Position numbers and translations under genes: made by a program
Shown: piece by piece, positions 54,444 through 64,000 of the stretch
Layout of the letters: each line of letters opens with the position of its first letter
Numbering within the stretch: the first letter of the stretch is position 1
NCBI RefSeq assembly: GCF_018362975.1
Contig: NZ_CP074371.1
Span: 62,001-126,000 of the forward strand
Source of the DNA: Nocardia tengchongensis
GTDB lineage: Bacteria > Actinomycetota > Actinomycetes > Mycobacteriales > Mycobacteriaceae
Direction: 5' to 3'
Length of the DNA: 64,000 bases
The notes under the pieces: generated by a model
The model's input: only the letters and a program-made list of their open reading frames with translations
Database searches by the model: none
What the model was told of the DNA's origin: nothing

Positions 54444-55292
54444 CTAGTCTTCCTCGACGGCGATCGAGCGCACCTGCTCCTCGTACTGGGCGCGCACCTG
54501 TGCGTCGGCCGGGTGCAGCGCCCGGTCGCCGTTGAAGAGCCGGCGCACCAGGCGCACCGCGGGTTCCGGCGCGGCGGCCAGGGCGACGTCGATGGGGCCC
54601 AGGTAGTTCGGGACGGCGACCTCGGCGCGGCGGCTGCGGACCGTGCCCAGCACGGCCGCGGCCACATCTTCGGGATCGACGGTGGGCATGCCGCCGCCCA
54701 GGGCCAGGCCCGAGGACAGCCGGGTGCGCACGGCCGAGGGCATCACGCAGCTGACGCTGACGCCGTGCGGCGCGAACTCCAAACGCGTTGCGGCGGACAG
54801 TCCCACGGCGGCGAACTTGCTGGCGTTGTACACGGCCAGGCCCGCGATCGGGATCTTGCCCGCCAGCGAGGCCACGTTCACCACGTGCCCCTGCCCGCGC
54901 TCGATCATGCCGGGGACGACGGCGCGCATGCCGTGGATGAGTCCCCACACATTGACGTCCATGGTGGTGTGCCCCACCGCGTCCGGTTCGTCGAGGAAGG
55001 CGCCCGCGGGCATCACGCCGGCATTGTTGACCAGGATGTCGACGCGGCCGAAGTCGGCGACGACCTTGTCCCACTGCGCCCGATCCCGCACGTCGAGTTC
55101 GAAGGCCCGGGCGTCGAGGGCGGCCGCGGCGGACCGGGCGGCGGCGGTGTCCACGTCGGCGATGGCGACCTGGGCGCCCTTGCTGGCGAACAGTTCGGCG
55201 GTGCACTGCCCGATGCCGCGGCCCGCGCCGGTGATCAGGACCCGCGCTCCGGCGAGATCGATGGCCGGATAACCGTTTCCGAGGATGCTCAC
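54444..55292 (-). CDS. Short-chain dehydrogenase/reductase
   Basis: The 282-residue SDR has the cofactor loop TGAGRGIG (21-28), DILVNNAGVM, the catalytic Ser/Tyr/Lys region VVNVASLAGKIPIAGLAVYN ASKFAAVG, and a C-terminal helical extension with VRLVRRLFNGDRALHPADAQ. This type often acts on lipids or steroids. GTG 55292 overlaps the patatin stop as GTGA, so the two form an operon. It converges on pcd without a gap. Confidence 0.85.
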   Translation of the reverse strand: MSILGNGYPAIDLAGARVLITGAGRGIGQCTAELFASKGAQVAIADVDTAAARSAAAALDARAFELDVRDRAQWDKVVADFGRVDILVNNAGVMPAGAFLDEPDAVGHTTMDVNVWGLIHGMRAVVPGMIERGQGHVVNVASLAGKIPIAGLAVYNASKFAAVGLSAATRLEFAPHGVSVSCVMPSAVRTRLSSGLALGGGMPTVDPEDVAAAVLGTVRSRRAEVAVPNYLGPIDVALAAAPEPAVRLVRRLFNGDRALHPADAQVRAQYEEQVRSIAVEED

Positions 55293-56260
55293 GCGAATTC
55301 TCCCTGTTCGACCTGGCGGCGGGTGCTGACCAGGCTGTGTTCGAAGGTGTCGAGACGACGGCGGCCGTCCATGAAGTTGGGGCCCATGACGGTGAGGTCG
55401 GCGGCGGTGGCGTCGATGCGCAACACTTTGACGCCGCTCGCGCGCAGCAGTGCGATCTCGGCATCGAGCTTCTCGCTCATGCGGTTTCGCAGTTGCCGTT
55501 CGAGGAAGTGCCCGGCGCTGGTGACGGGCAGGCGCCCGGTGGAGGCCATCGGCGCGATGACCACGACCTCGTCCAGGCCGGCCGGAATGAGCAGATCGGC
55601 CGAGGCGGTGGAGGCCGCGCCGCCGTCGATGTAGTGCCGTCCGGCGATCGGGACGGCCGGGAACCAGCCGGGGACGGCCCACGAGGCCCGCAGGGCCGCA
55701 CCGAGATTCGCATCGGGCGCGGAGGGCGATCCGAAGGCGACGCGTTCGCCGCTGGCATTGTCCATGCTCACCAGCCAGGTGGCCGGGTGCTGAACCCAGT
55801 CGCGCCCGGGGTTCAGACGCTCGGCCAGCGCTTGCAGCCAGGCCGGGTTGCCGCCCCCCAGCGGCAGCATCCCACTGCCCGCGGTGAGCAGGGCATGCCC
55901 GTTTCCGGGGTGGGCCAGCAGTTCTCGCAGCGCGCGGCCGGGTGCGCCCAGGCGCGGGCGCGGCAGCGGCGGGAATCGGCCCGGCTCCGATCGCATGTGA
56001 GCGTCGAGGATCGGGTTGGTGGTGGTGCCGCGTTGCATGGCGACCAGATCGTCGACGCCGATGCCGCTGCCCAGCATGGTCAGCGCTTCCGCGCCGGCGG
56101 AGGTGCCGATCATGACGTCGGCGGTGCGCGGATCCCAGTCCAGGACGTCCTGGACCGCGGCCAGCGCGGCGACGATCCAGGCCATGCCGACGGTGCCGCC
56201 GCAGCCGATGGCCAGGCCACGTCGCTGTGACCCGTTCCTATTACTCATGGTTTCAAACAC
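55289..56260 (-). CDS. Patatin-like phospholipase
   Basis: The 323-residue protein has the patatin oxyanion loop GCGGTVGMAW (19-28), the nucleophile elbow GTSAG with Ser54 and the catalytic Asp in HYIDGGAAS. It should hydrolyse acyl esters of lipids. A second in-frame ATG at 56248 is possible. It is the first gene of a leftward patatin-SDR operon, divergent from a TetR gene, with a palindrome between. Confidence 0.85.
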   Translation of the reverse strand: MFETMSNRNGSQRRGLAIGCGGTVGMAWIVAALAAVQDVLDWDPRTADVMIGTSAGAEALTMLGSGIGVDDLVAMQRGTTTNPILDAHMRSEPGRFPPLPRPRLGAPGRALRELLAHPGNGHALLTAGSGMLPLGGGNPAWLQALAERLNPGRDWVQHPATWLVSMDNASGERVAFGSPSAPDANLGAALRASWAVPGWFPAVPIAGRHYIDGGAASTASADLLIPAGLDEVVVIAPMASTGRLPVTSAGHFLERQLRNRMSEKLDAEIALLRASGVKVLRIDATAADLTVMGPNFMDGRRRLDTFEHSLVSTRRQVEQGEFA

Positions 56261-56273
56261 TAGCAGTATTCAC

Positions 56274-56286
56274 ATACCGCCGGTAT
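56274..56286. promoter_or_regulatory. TetR operator between patatin and TetR genes
   Basis: ATACCG and CGGTAT are perfect arms around a single central C. The 13-bp palindrome lies 14 bases from the patatin start and 26 bases from the TetR start, a likely shared operator. Confidence 0.55.
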
Positions 56287-56311
56287 CCCAAATCCGGGAG
56301 AACCTAGAATC

Positions 56312-56920
56312 GTGGCCATGGCACGACTGACCAGGACCGAGAGCCAGGCCCGCACCCGCACGGACCTGCTCGTCACCGCGCGCGACATGTTCCTGGCCGA
56401 TGGCTACGCCAAGACCAGCCTGGAACGCGTCGCCGAGGAGGCCGGCTACTCCAAGGGCGCGGTCTACTCGAACTTCCGCACCAAATCGGCGCTCTGCCTC
56501 GAGGTGCTGGCCCTGATCCACGAGACCAAGTTCGGGGAGGTCACCGAACTGCTCGCGGGTGAGGACACCCTGGAAGCGCGGCTCGACCGGTTCCAGGGCT
56601 GGGCCGAACGGACCCTCGGCGACGTCGGCTGGACCATGCTGGAATTCGAGTTCGCCATCGTCGCCCGCGACGATCCCGCCCTGCAGGCCGCGCTGGTGTC
56701 GAGCCTGAGCCTGGTGCGCGGCACGGTCGCGGCGCAATTGCAGGCGCTGGCCGACTCCATGGACATGACCCTGCCGCTGCCGCCCGCCGACGCCGCCACC
56801 GCGGTGCTGAGTCTCGGTCTGGGACTGGGCATTCAGCGCGCCATCGACCCGAGCCTGTCCGCCCGGCTGATCACCGACGCCGTGCGCGCCATGCTGATGA
56901 CCGGAGACCGTGCCCGCTAA
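56312..56920 (+). CDS. TetR-family transcriptional regulator (Rv3295-like position)
   Basis: The 202-residue protein has the HTH ARDMFLADGYAKTSLERVAE then AGYSKGAVYSNFRTKSALCL. Its C-terminal domain contains WAERTLGDVGWTMLEFEFAI. In M. tuberculosis a TetR gene (Rv3295) also precedes lhr, so the position is conserved. It probably represses the divergent patatin-SDR operon through the palindrome at 56274. The start is GTG 56312 (GGGAG 11 bases upstream) or ATG 56318. Confidence 0.85.
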   Translation: MAMARLTRTESQARTRTDLLVTARDMFLADGYAKTSLERVAEEAGYSKGAVYSNFRTKSALCLEVLALIHETKFGEVTELLAGEDTLEARLDRFQGWAERTLGDVGWTMLEFEFAIVARDDPALQAALVSSLSLVRGTVAAQLQALADSMDMTLPLPPADAATAVLSLGLGLGIQRAIDPSLSARLITDAVRAMLMTGDRAR

Positions 56921-57459
56921 CTGAAATGCAGCGTCCATTCGCCGCGATAGTGCAGCCTGGTCACGCTGACCGGGGGAACGTCGATGCGCCAGAACGACTT
57001 CGCGGGCGCGTCGAGGGTGACCAGCAGGGCGGCGCGGATCACCGCCGGATGGGTGATGGCGATGGTCGGCTCGCCGTCGAGGGCGATATCGGCGAGCCAC
57101 TCCCCGGTGCGCTCGATGACGTCGACCACCGCTTCCCCGCCGTGGCCGCGGTAGCTCGGGTCGGTGAGCCAGAGATAGAGGTCCTCCTTGGGGACCGACA
57201 TGAGCTCGCCGCCGCGCCACGCCCCGGCGTCGAGGTCGCGTAATCGATCGTCCTCGTCGCCGGCCAGGCCCATCAGGGTGGCGGTTTCGACGGTGCGGCG
57301 CTCGGGCGCGGTGATGACCCGCGCGGCGTTCAACCGGCCGCACGAGGAGACGGCGCGACGGCCGGCCTCGGTGAGCGGTTCGTCGACGGGGAATCGTGCT
57401 TTGCGCATCGCTTCGGTCATTCCGTGACTGACCAGGTCCAACCGGAGCACCTTCTGCAC
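56917..57459 (-). CDS. Histidine phosphatase family protein (variant RHG motif)
   Basis: The 180-residue protein follows the phosphoglycerate-mutase-like fold: RLDLVSHGMTEAMRKARFPV (catalytic His12), then APERRTVETATLMGLAGDED, and the second His in AITHPAVIRAAL. The usual Arg before the first His (RHG) is Ser (SHG). Acid-phosphatase or mutase activity is therefore uncertain. GTG 57459 is chosen over the long upstream frame. It is convergent with the TetR gene (3 bases shared) and divergent from lhr. Confidence 0.75.
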   Translation of the reverse strand: MQKVLRLDLVSHGMTEAMRKARFPVDEPLTEAGRRAVSSCGRLNAARVITAPERRTVETATLMGLAGDEDDRLRDLDAGAWRGGELMSVPKEDLYLWLTDPSYRGHGGEAVVDVIERTGEWLADIALDGEPTIAITHPAVIRAALLVTLDAPAKSFWRIDVPPVSVTRLHYRGEWTLHFS

Positions 57460-57593
57460 GGTCCGAAGCCTACGCGCGGGCCGGAGGGCCGCACCGGGAT
57501 TTGCCCGCCCTTCGCTCATCCCGCGTCGCACCGGCCGCCGCGGGCGCGGGGCGGCGGCGGGATCCTGTCGGTGGGCGGGTGCAGACTGGGACG

Positions 57594-60500
57594 ATGGATC
57601 GGTTCTCGCCCGCGACTCGAGCGTGGTTCGACGGCGCTTTCCCCGGGCCGACGGCCGCCCCAGCTCGGGGCGTGGGAATCGATCGCGGCGGGGCAGCACA
57701 CCCTGGTGGTCGCGCCCACCGGATCGGGCAAGACGCTCTCGGCGTTCCTGTGGGCCATCGACCGGCTCGCCACCCGGGAGCCCGCCGAGGGGCCGCGCAA
57801 GACCTCTGCCCTCTATATCTCACCGTTGAAGGCGCTGGCCGTGGACGTGGAGCGGAATCTGCGCGCGCCGCTGGTGGGGATCACGCAGACGGCCAAACGG
57901 CTGGGGGTGGCCGCGCCCGAGATCCGGGTGGGGGTGCGCTCGGGGGACACCAGCGCCGCGGATCGGCGCGGCATGCAGCGCACGCCGCCCGACATTCTGA
58001 TCACCACGCCGGAATCGCTGTTCCTCATGCTCACCTCGGCGGCGCGGGAAACGCTGAGCGCGGTGCACACGGTCATCGTGGACGAGGTGCACGCCATCGC
58101 GGGCTCCAAACGCGGTGCGCACCTGGCGCTTTCACTGGCGCGACTCGATCGGCTGCGCGGCCCGGAAGTCGAAGCCCCCGCGCAACGGATCGGCCTGTCC
58201 GCGACGGTGCGGCCGCCCGAGGAGGTGGGGCGGTTCCTGGTGGGGAGCGCGCCCATCACCATCGTCTCCCCGCCCGCACCCAAGACCTTCGACCTGTCGG
58301 TGCGGGTGCCGGTCGCCGATATGACCGAACCCGATGCGGGAGCCGAGGATTCGGGTCAGCCCGGCTCCATCTGGCCGCATGTGGACGAGGCGATCGTGGA
58401 CCTGGTGCTCGAGCATCGGTCGTCCATCGTGTTCGCGAATTCGCGGCGGCTCTCCGAACGGCTCACCGCGCGATTGAACGAGGCGTACGCCGCGCGCATC
58501 GGGGAATCCGTGGACACCGAGCACGCGCCGCCCGCGCAGCTGGGCGCGTCCACCGAGGTGATCCACGGCGCGACGACGCTGCTCGCGCGCGCCCACCACG
58601 GGTCGGTGAGCAAGGAGCAGCGGGCGATCATCGAGGATGACCTCAAGAGTGGGCGGCTGCGCTGCGTGGTCGCCACCAGCAGTCTCGAACTGGGCATCGA
58701 CATGGGCGCGGTGGATCTGGTGGTGCAGGTGGAGGCGCCACCGTCGGTGGCGTCCGGGCTGCAGCGGGTGGGCCGCGCCGGGCACCAGGTGGGTGAGATC
58801 TCGAAGGGTGTCATCTTCCCCAAGCACCGCACCGACGTCATCCACTGCGCGGTGGCGTCGCAGCGCATGGTGGCCGGGCAGATCGAGCAACTCCAGATCC
58901 CCGCGCACCCCCTCGACATCCTGGCCCAGCAGACCGTGGCGGCCTGCGCGCTCGAACCGATCGACGCGGACGCCTGGTTCGAGACCGTGCGCGCCACCGG
59001 AAGCTATGCGGCACTCCCCCGTTCGGCCTACGAATCGGTGCTGGACCTGCTGGCGGGCCGCTACCCCTCCGACGAATTCGCCGAACTGCGGCCGCGCATC
59101 GTCTGGGACCGCGACGCGGGGACGCTCACCGGACGGCCCGGTGCGCAACGGCTGGCCGTGACATCGGGTGGCGCGATCCCGGACCGTGGTCTCTTCCCCG
59201 TATTCATGGTCGGCGAGAAGGCTTCCCGCGTAGGTGAACTCGACGAGGAGATGGTCTACGAGTCCCGTGTCGGCGATGTCTTCGCCCTCGGCGCGACGAG
59301 CTGGCGGATCGAGGAGATCACCTTCGATCGGGTGCTGGTGACCCCCGCGTTCGGGCTTCCCGGCCGGCTGCCCTTCTGGCACGGCGATTCCCTGGGCCGC
59401 CCCGCCGAATTGGGTGCGGCACTGGGTGAATTCGTGCGCCTCGCCGGGCAGGCGGTCGAGCAACATCGCGCGCCCGGCCGGAGCACGGTGGCGAACGGGA
59501 AGGCCGCGGGTCGTGAACCGGTCGAATTAGGCAGCGCTGTCGCAGAATTCGCGGCGAGCCACGCTCCCGAGGCCAAGACGCGTAAGACTTCGAAAGCCGG
59601 TACCGCTGGGGTCGGTCGAAAGTCCGCGCCGGAGTCCGAACTCGAGCGGGTGTCGCGGGCGGCGGGGCTGGATGCGAACGCGACCGGGAACCTGGTGTCG
59701 CTGCTGGCCGAGCAGCGGGAGGCGACCGGGCAGCTGCCGACCGACAAGACGCTGGTGGTGGAACGGTTCCGGGACGAGCTGGGCGACTGGCGGGTGGTGT
59801 TGCACTCGCCGTACGGGCTGCCCGTGCACGCGCCGTGGGCGCTGGCGGTGGGGGCGCGGCTGCGGGAGCGGTTCGGGGTGGACGCCGCGCCCACGCCGTC
59901 CGACGACGGGATCGTGGTGCGACTGCCGGACACCACCGACGATCCGCCCGGGGCGGAGCTTTTCGTGTTCGAGACCGAGGAGATCGACGACCTGGTGACC
60001 GAACAGGTCGGCGGCTCGGCGCTTTTCGCGTCGCGGTTCCGCGAGTGCGCGGCCCGGGCCTTGCTGCTGCCCCGCCGGGACCCCGGCAAGCGGGCGCCGC
60101 TGTGGCAGCAGCGTCAACGCGCCGCGCAGCTGCTGGATGTGGCCCGCAAGTTCCCCGATTTCCCGATCCTCCTCGAGACCGTCCGCGAGTGCCTGCAGGA
60201 CGTGTACGACCTGCCGTCGCTGCGTGACCTGCTGGGCCGGGTGGCACGCCGGCAGATCCGCCTGGTCGAGGTGGAGACCGCCGCCCCGTCCCCCTTCGCG
60301 AATTCGCTGCTGTTCGACTACATCGGCCAGTTCATGTACGAGGGCGACAGTCCGCTCGCCGAACGCCGCGCGGCCGCGCTGTCCCTGGACTCCAGCCTGC
60401 TCGCGGAACTGCTGGGCCGCGTCGAACTGCGAGAGCTCCTGGACGCCGCGGTCCTCGAGCAGACCGAACGCGAGCTGCAGCGCCTCACCCCCGAACGCCA

Positions 60501-62442
60501 CGCCCGCGATATGGAGGGGCTGGCCGATCTGCTGCGCTTGCTCGGGCCGCTGACCGCCGCGGAGGCCGCCGAGCGGTGCGTGGACGATCCGCAGGGGTGG
60601 TTCGCCGAGCTGGTGAAATCCCGCCGGGCACTGGAGGTTTCCTTCGCCGGTTCGCGGTGGTGGGTCGCCATCGAGGACGCCGCACGGCTGCGGGACGCGC
60701 TCGGGGTGCCGCTGCCCATCGGCGTCCCAGCCGCCTTCATCGAGCCGGTGGCCGACCCGCTCGGCGACCTGATCGGCCGCTTCGCCCGCACCCACGGCCC
60801 CTTCACCCTGGCCCAGGCCGCCCACCGTTTCGGTCTCGGCCCGGCCGTGGCCGCCACCGCCCTGCACCGCCTCGCCCTCGAAAAGCGAGTGGTGGAAGGC
60901 GAATTCACGCCCGGCGCCGCAGGAACGGAATGGTGCGACAGCGAAGTGCTCCGCCGCCTCCGCCGCCGTTCCCTGGCCGCGGCCCGCAAGGAGGTGGAGC
61001 CGGTGGCCACCGCCGCCCTCGGCCGCTTCCTCCCGTCCTGGCAGCATGTCGGCACCGGCGAACTCCGCGGCGTCGACGGCGTAGCGGCCGTGGTGGAACA
61101 GCTTGCGGGCGTCCCCATCCCCGCCTCGGCGTGGGAATCCCTGATCCTCCCGCTGCGCGTGCGCGACTACTCCCCCGCCATGCTCGACGAACTCATGGCC
61201 ACCGGCGAGGTGATCTGGTCCGGCCACGGCGCCATCACCGCCAAGGACGGCTGGATCGCCCTCCACCCCGCCGAACAAGCCGCCCTCACCCTCCCCCCGC
61301 CCGACGACATCGACCTGACCAACCGCCACATCGACCTCCTGACCGCCTTGGGCGCGACGGTGATCGGCGGCACCACGGAGTCCGGTAGCAACGCGGAGTC
61401 GGATGGCGAGGGCTCGGAGCCCACTCGCATTGCGCTGCCTCAGGGCGAGTACCAAGTCGTTGTGGGTAACACAGGGGGTGCCTACTTCTTCCGGCAATTG
61501 CTGGACAGCGTCGGCTCGGGCGTTGTGGCCGGTACTGGCGGCGGTGGAGACGAGGCCGCGGTGACTGCCGCGCTGTGGGATCTGGTGTGGGCCGGGCACA
61601 TCGGGGGTGACACGTTCGCGCCGGTGCGGGCGTTGCTGGCGGGGACAGCGCGCACCACGACGGCGCATCGGACTCCGCGGCGGGCTCCGCGCGGGCGGAT
61701 GTACCTGCCGCGCAGTGGGATGCCGGCGCGCACGGCCGCGCCGCAGGTAGCGGGCCGGTGGTCGCTGCTGCCGGAGCGAGTGGCCGACAATACCGTTCGC
61801 GCGCATGCCACCGCGGATGTGTTGTTGGAGCGGTACGGGGTGCTGACTCGGGGGTCGGTGCAGAGTGAGGGGGTGCCGGGCGGGTTCGCGCTGATGTACC
61901 GGGTGCTGACGGAGTTCGAGGATCGCGGGCGTTGCCGGCGCGGGTATTTCGTGGATTCGCTGGGTGGCGCGCAGTTCTCGACGACCGATGTGGTGGATCG
62001 GCTGCGGTCGTTCGACACGGAACGCACTCGCGGGGCGGGTGACGGTTTCTCGCACGAGCCGGTGGGCAAGGCCGTGGTGCTGGCGTCCTGCGATCCGGCG
62101 AATCCGTATGGTGCGGCGCTGCCCTGGCCGAAAGCCGCAGCAGAGGGCGCGGGGCATCGGCCCGGCCGTAAAGCGGGCGCGTTGGTGGTGCTCGTGGAGG
62201 GCGACCTGGCGCTGTATCTGGAGCGTGGCGGCAAGACGCTGCTCACGTTCACCGAGGATCCGGCCGTGCGGACGGCGGCCGCGGCCGCCCTGGCCGGGCT
62301 GGTCCACGACCGCCGGGTCGACTCGCTGGTCATCGACCGGGTGAACGGGGAGTCCGTGCACGGCAACACCTTCGCGGGCTTCCTGGCCGAGGCCGGTTTC
62401 GCGGCCACGCCCAAGGGCTTCCGACTACGGAGCCGCCCGTGA
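57594..62442 (+). CDS. lhr: Lhr-type ATP-dependent DNA helicase, frameshift near the N-terminus
   Basis: Repaired length is about 1615 residues. ATG 57594 opens MDRFSPATRAWFDGAFPGPT AA; the next frame then continues QLGAWESIAAGQHTLVVAPT with Walker A APTGSGKT. One extra C in the run at 57658-57661 explains the shift. The core has TTPESLFLML, DEVHAIAGSKRG (DExH), SSLELGIDMG and LQRVGRAGHQVG (motif VI), then the Lhr winged-helix and large C-terminal domain. Lhr is a 3'-5' helicase, induced by DNA damage in mycobacteria. It is followed 48 bases later by nei2, a conserved repair pairing. Confidence 0.92.
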
Positions 62443-62490
62443 TCCGGACCGCGCCTCGGTCGCCGATATCGGACACAGCGGGCGGCTTCC

Positions 62491-63259
62491 GTGCCTGAGG
62501 GCGACGCCGTCTTCCACACCGCCGAGCGGCTTCGGAAAGCGTTGGCGGGCAAGGTATTGACGCGCAGCGACTTCCGGGTGCCGCGGTACGCGACCCTCGA
62601 CTTGAAGGGGCAAGCCGGTCGAGAGCGTCGGCACCTACGGCAAGCACCTGTTCGTCCGCACCCCCGAGCTGAGCGTCCATACGCACCTGAAGATGGAAGG
62701 TGAGTGGCGGGTGTACGCGCCCGGACAGCGGTGGACCAAGCCGGGTTTCACGGCGCGGCTGGTGCTGGCCACCGAGGATGCCGAGGCTGTCGGCTTCTCC
62801 CTGGGTCTGGTGGAGGTATTGCGTCGGACCGAAGAGCACACCGCCACCGACCATCTCGGCCCCGATCTACTCGGTCCGGACTGGGATGCCGCCGAGGCGG
62901 TGCGGCGTTTGTCCGCCGATCCCGCACGTCCGATCGGCCTCGCCCTGCTCGATCAGACCAATCTGGCCGGTATCGGCAACATCTATCGGAGCGAGATCTG
63001 CTTCCTGCGCCGCGTGCATCCCGCGACTCCGGTCGGCGAAATCGAGGATCTGCCCGCCCTGGTCGCCGAGGCGCACCGGGTATTGATGCGAGCCACCCAC
63101 GAACCTCCCTGGCGGCCACTGGCTTACGGCCGTCAACGCCGCCCGTGCCAACGCTGCGGCACCGGCCTGGTCGTGCACCTGCTCGGCGATGAGGCCGACG
63201 CCACCCGCGCCGAGCGCGGCATCTACTTCTGTCCAAGCTGTCAGCCCCGGCCGTCCTGA
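62491..63259 (+). CDS. nei2: Endonuclease VIII-like DNA glycosylase Nei2, interrupted by a frameshift
   Basis: The N-terminus [20 protein letters not shown] supplies the catalytic Pro2 and Glu3 of the Fpg/Nei family. The reading then shifts: the +1 frame carries [55 protein letters not shown] (helix-two-turn-helix) and the zinc finger CQRCGTG ... FCPSC. Removing one G from the G4 run at 62607-62610 joins them into about 255 residues. It excises oxidised pyrimidines in base-excision repair and lies directly after lhr, as in M. tuberculosis (Rv3297). GTG 62491 is the start. Confidence 0.88.
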
Positions 63260-63396
63260 CCACCGCCGCGCCCCGCTCATGTCCGCACCAGAAGAATCCC
63301 GACCAGTCCGAACGGCACGGATCTTCATGCGAAAGACACATTTCACCAGCCCCGAAATGCGTTCCGGGCCCGGGTTTCCGGGCCTAGGCTGACGCC

Positions 63397-64000
63397 ATGA
63401 AAATCGGAATCCTGGGCACCGGCTCGGTCGGGCGCACCCTGTCGGCGCGGTTGGCAGAGCTGGGACACGATGTGGTGATCGGCACCCGTGATGTGGCGGC
63501 CACCGAAGCGCGGGAGGAGGAACCGTTTCCGGCTCCGCTGGCGATCGCGGCGGAGGCCGCGGCCGGTGCGGAGTTGATCATCAACGCGACGGCCGGGCAG
63601 GTCAGTGTGGCCGCCCTGGACGGCGCGGGCGCCGCGAACCTGGCCGGCAAGGTGGTGATCGACGTATCGAATCCACTGGACTTCTCGGAGGGCTTCCCCC
63701 CGTTCCTCGCGGTCTGCAACACCGATTCGGTCGGCGAGCGAGTGCAGCGGGCGTTCCCCGAAGCGCGCGTGGTGAAGACCCTCAACACCGTCACCGCCGA
63801 GGTGATGACGCACCCGGAGCGAGTGGCGGGCGGCGACCACACCATGTTCCTGTCCGGTGACGACGCCGCCGCCAAATCCACCGTCACCGACCTGCTCCGC
63901 GAGTTCGGCTGGCGCGACATCGTCGACCTCGGCGACATCACCACCGCCCGCGGCACCGAGATGATGCTCCCCCTGTGGGTCCGGCTGATGGGCGCACTGG
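63397..64000 (+). CDS. NADPH:F420 reductase-like dinucleotide-binding protein (runs off right edge)
   Basis: At least 201 residues are visible, starting MKIGILGTGSVGRTLSARLA with a Rossmann loop GTGSVG (7-12). ELGHDVVIGTRD, VVIDVSNPLDFSEGFPP, RVVKTLNTVTAEVMTHPERV and DLGDITTARGTEMMLPLWV follow. This matches the F420-dependent NADP reductase (NPDG/F420_oxidored) family, including proteins that use only NADP. The stop is outside the window. The 137 bases between nei2 and this gene hold no gene. Confidence 0.8.
   Translation, partial: MKIGILGTGSVGRTLSARLAELGHDVVIGTRDVAATEAREEEPFPAPLAIAAEAAAGAELIINATAGQVSVAALDGAGAANLAGKVVIDVSNPLDFSEGFPPFLAVCNTDSVGERVQRAFPEARVVKTLNTVTAEVMTHPERVAGGDHTMFLSGDDAAAKSTVTDLLREFGWRDIVDLGDITTARGTEMMLPLWVRLMGAL

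Noticed and set aside
59527-62361. 944-codon minus-strand frame opposite lhr
   Set aside because: Shadow with Gly/Arg/His-rich sequence and no domain; lhr motifs are clear on the plus strand.

Overview
The window is about 64 kb of high-GC actinobacterial DNA. Gene content points to a mycolic-acid-producing member of the Mycobacteriales, most like Nocardia or a close relative. Landmarks are the long-chain/propionyl acyl-CoA carboxylase genes accA3, accD5 and accE, a DesA-type acyl-ACP desaturase, the lat-lrpA-pcd lysine pathway, a proton-translocating transhydrogenase and a large Lhr helicase. From memory of M. tuberculosis, the right half (about 28-63 kb) follows the order fadE25, purE, purK, gtrA, PH protein, birA, acc block, lat, lrpA, pcd, TetR, lhr, nei. 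The genus is inference; no rRNA or tRNA gene was seen.

Layout. 1-4.4 kb: 5' end of a HelZ-type helicase, a small unknown gene, an HNH-type lipoprotein, TetR/methyltransferase and a sulfurtransferase. 4.5-10.4 kb: BenE transporter, then Lrp-type regulator, the branched-chain 2-oxoacid dehydrogenase genes bkdABC and a thioesterase. 10.5-17.7 kb: AraC/NAD(P)-binding pair, two MFS transporters around a MarR gene with a clear operator, peptidase E, a mycothiol-dependent-isomerase-like protein and a HIT hydrolase. 18-20.9 kb: pntAA-pntAB-pntB behind a perfect 24-bp palindrome. 21-23.5 kb: three tandem paralogous exported proteins of unknown function, then a polysaccharide deacetylase. 23.5-28.2 kb: TetR/SDR pair with a shared operator-like site, GroES-like protein, FAD oxidase, small GNAT, an unknown gene and an exported protein. 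28.3-32.9 kb: fadE25 and a TetR gene with twin operator-like sites, purE/purK and gtrA. 32.8-37.5 kb: two OmpR-type two-component systems around a proline-rich exported protein. 37.5-44.6 kb: PH-domain membrane protein, desaturase, Ser/Thr kinase, birA, three small genes and accA3. 44.7-49.4 kb: sseA, an HTH regulator, maf, accE and accD5. 49.6-57.5 kb: beta-propeller lipoprotein, lat, lrpA, pcd, SDR-patatin pair, TetR and a histidine phosphatase. 57.6-64 kb: lhr, nei2 and the start of an F420-reductase-like gene.

How the genes fit together. bkdABC burns branched-chain 2-oxoacids to acyl-CoAs. FadE25 and AccA3/AccD5/AccE handle acyl-CoA oxidation and carboxylation for fatty and mycolic acid precursors. 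BirA biotinylates AccA3. PntAB balances NADPH. Lat and Pcd convert lysine to 2-aminoadipate under a divergent Lrp-type regulator.

A striking property is that eleven genes, including bkdB, purK, accE, lhr and nei2, are each interrupted by one single-base indel, several of them in homopolymers. Restoring one base recovers a conserved protein each time. I read this as consensus-sequence error rather than gene decay, and I list each locus so it can be checked. The best candidate for undescribed biology is the three-gene exported family at 20961-22679. Secondary candidates are the SseA homologue whose catalytic cysteine is serine, the cysteine-bearing HTH regulator with its large dyad, and several well-formed operator palindromes.
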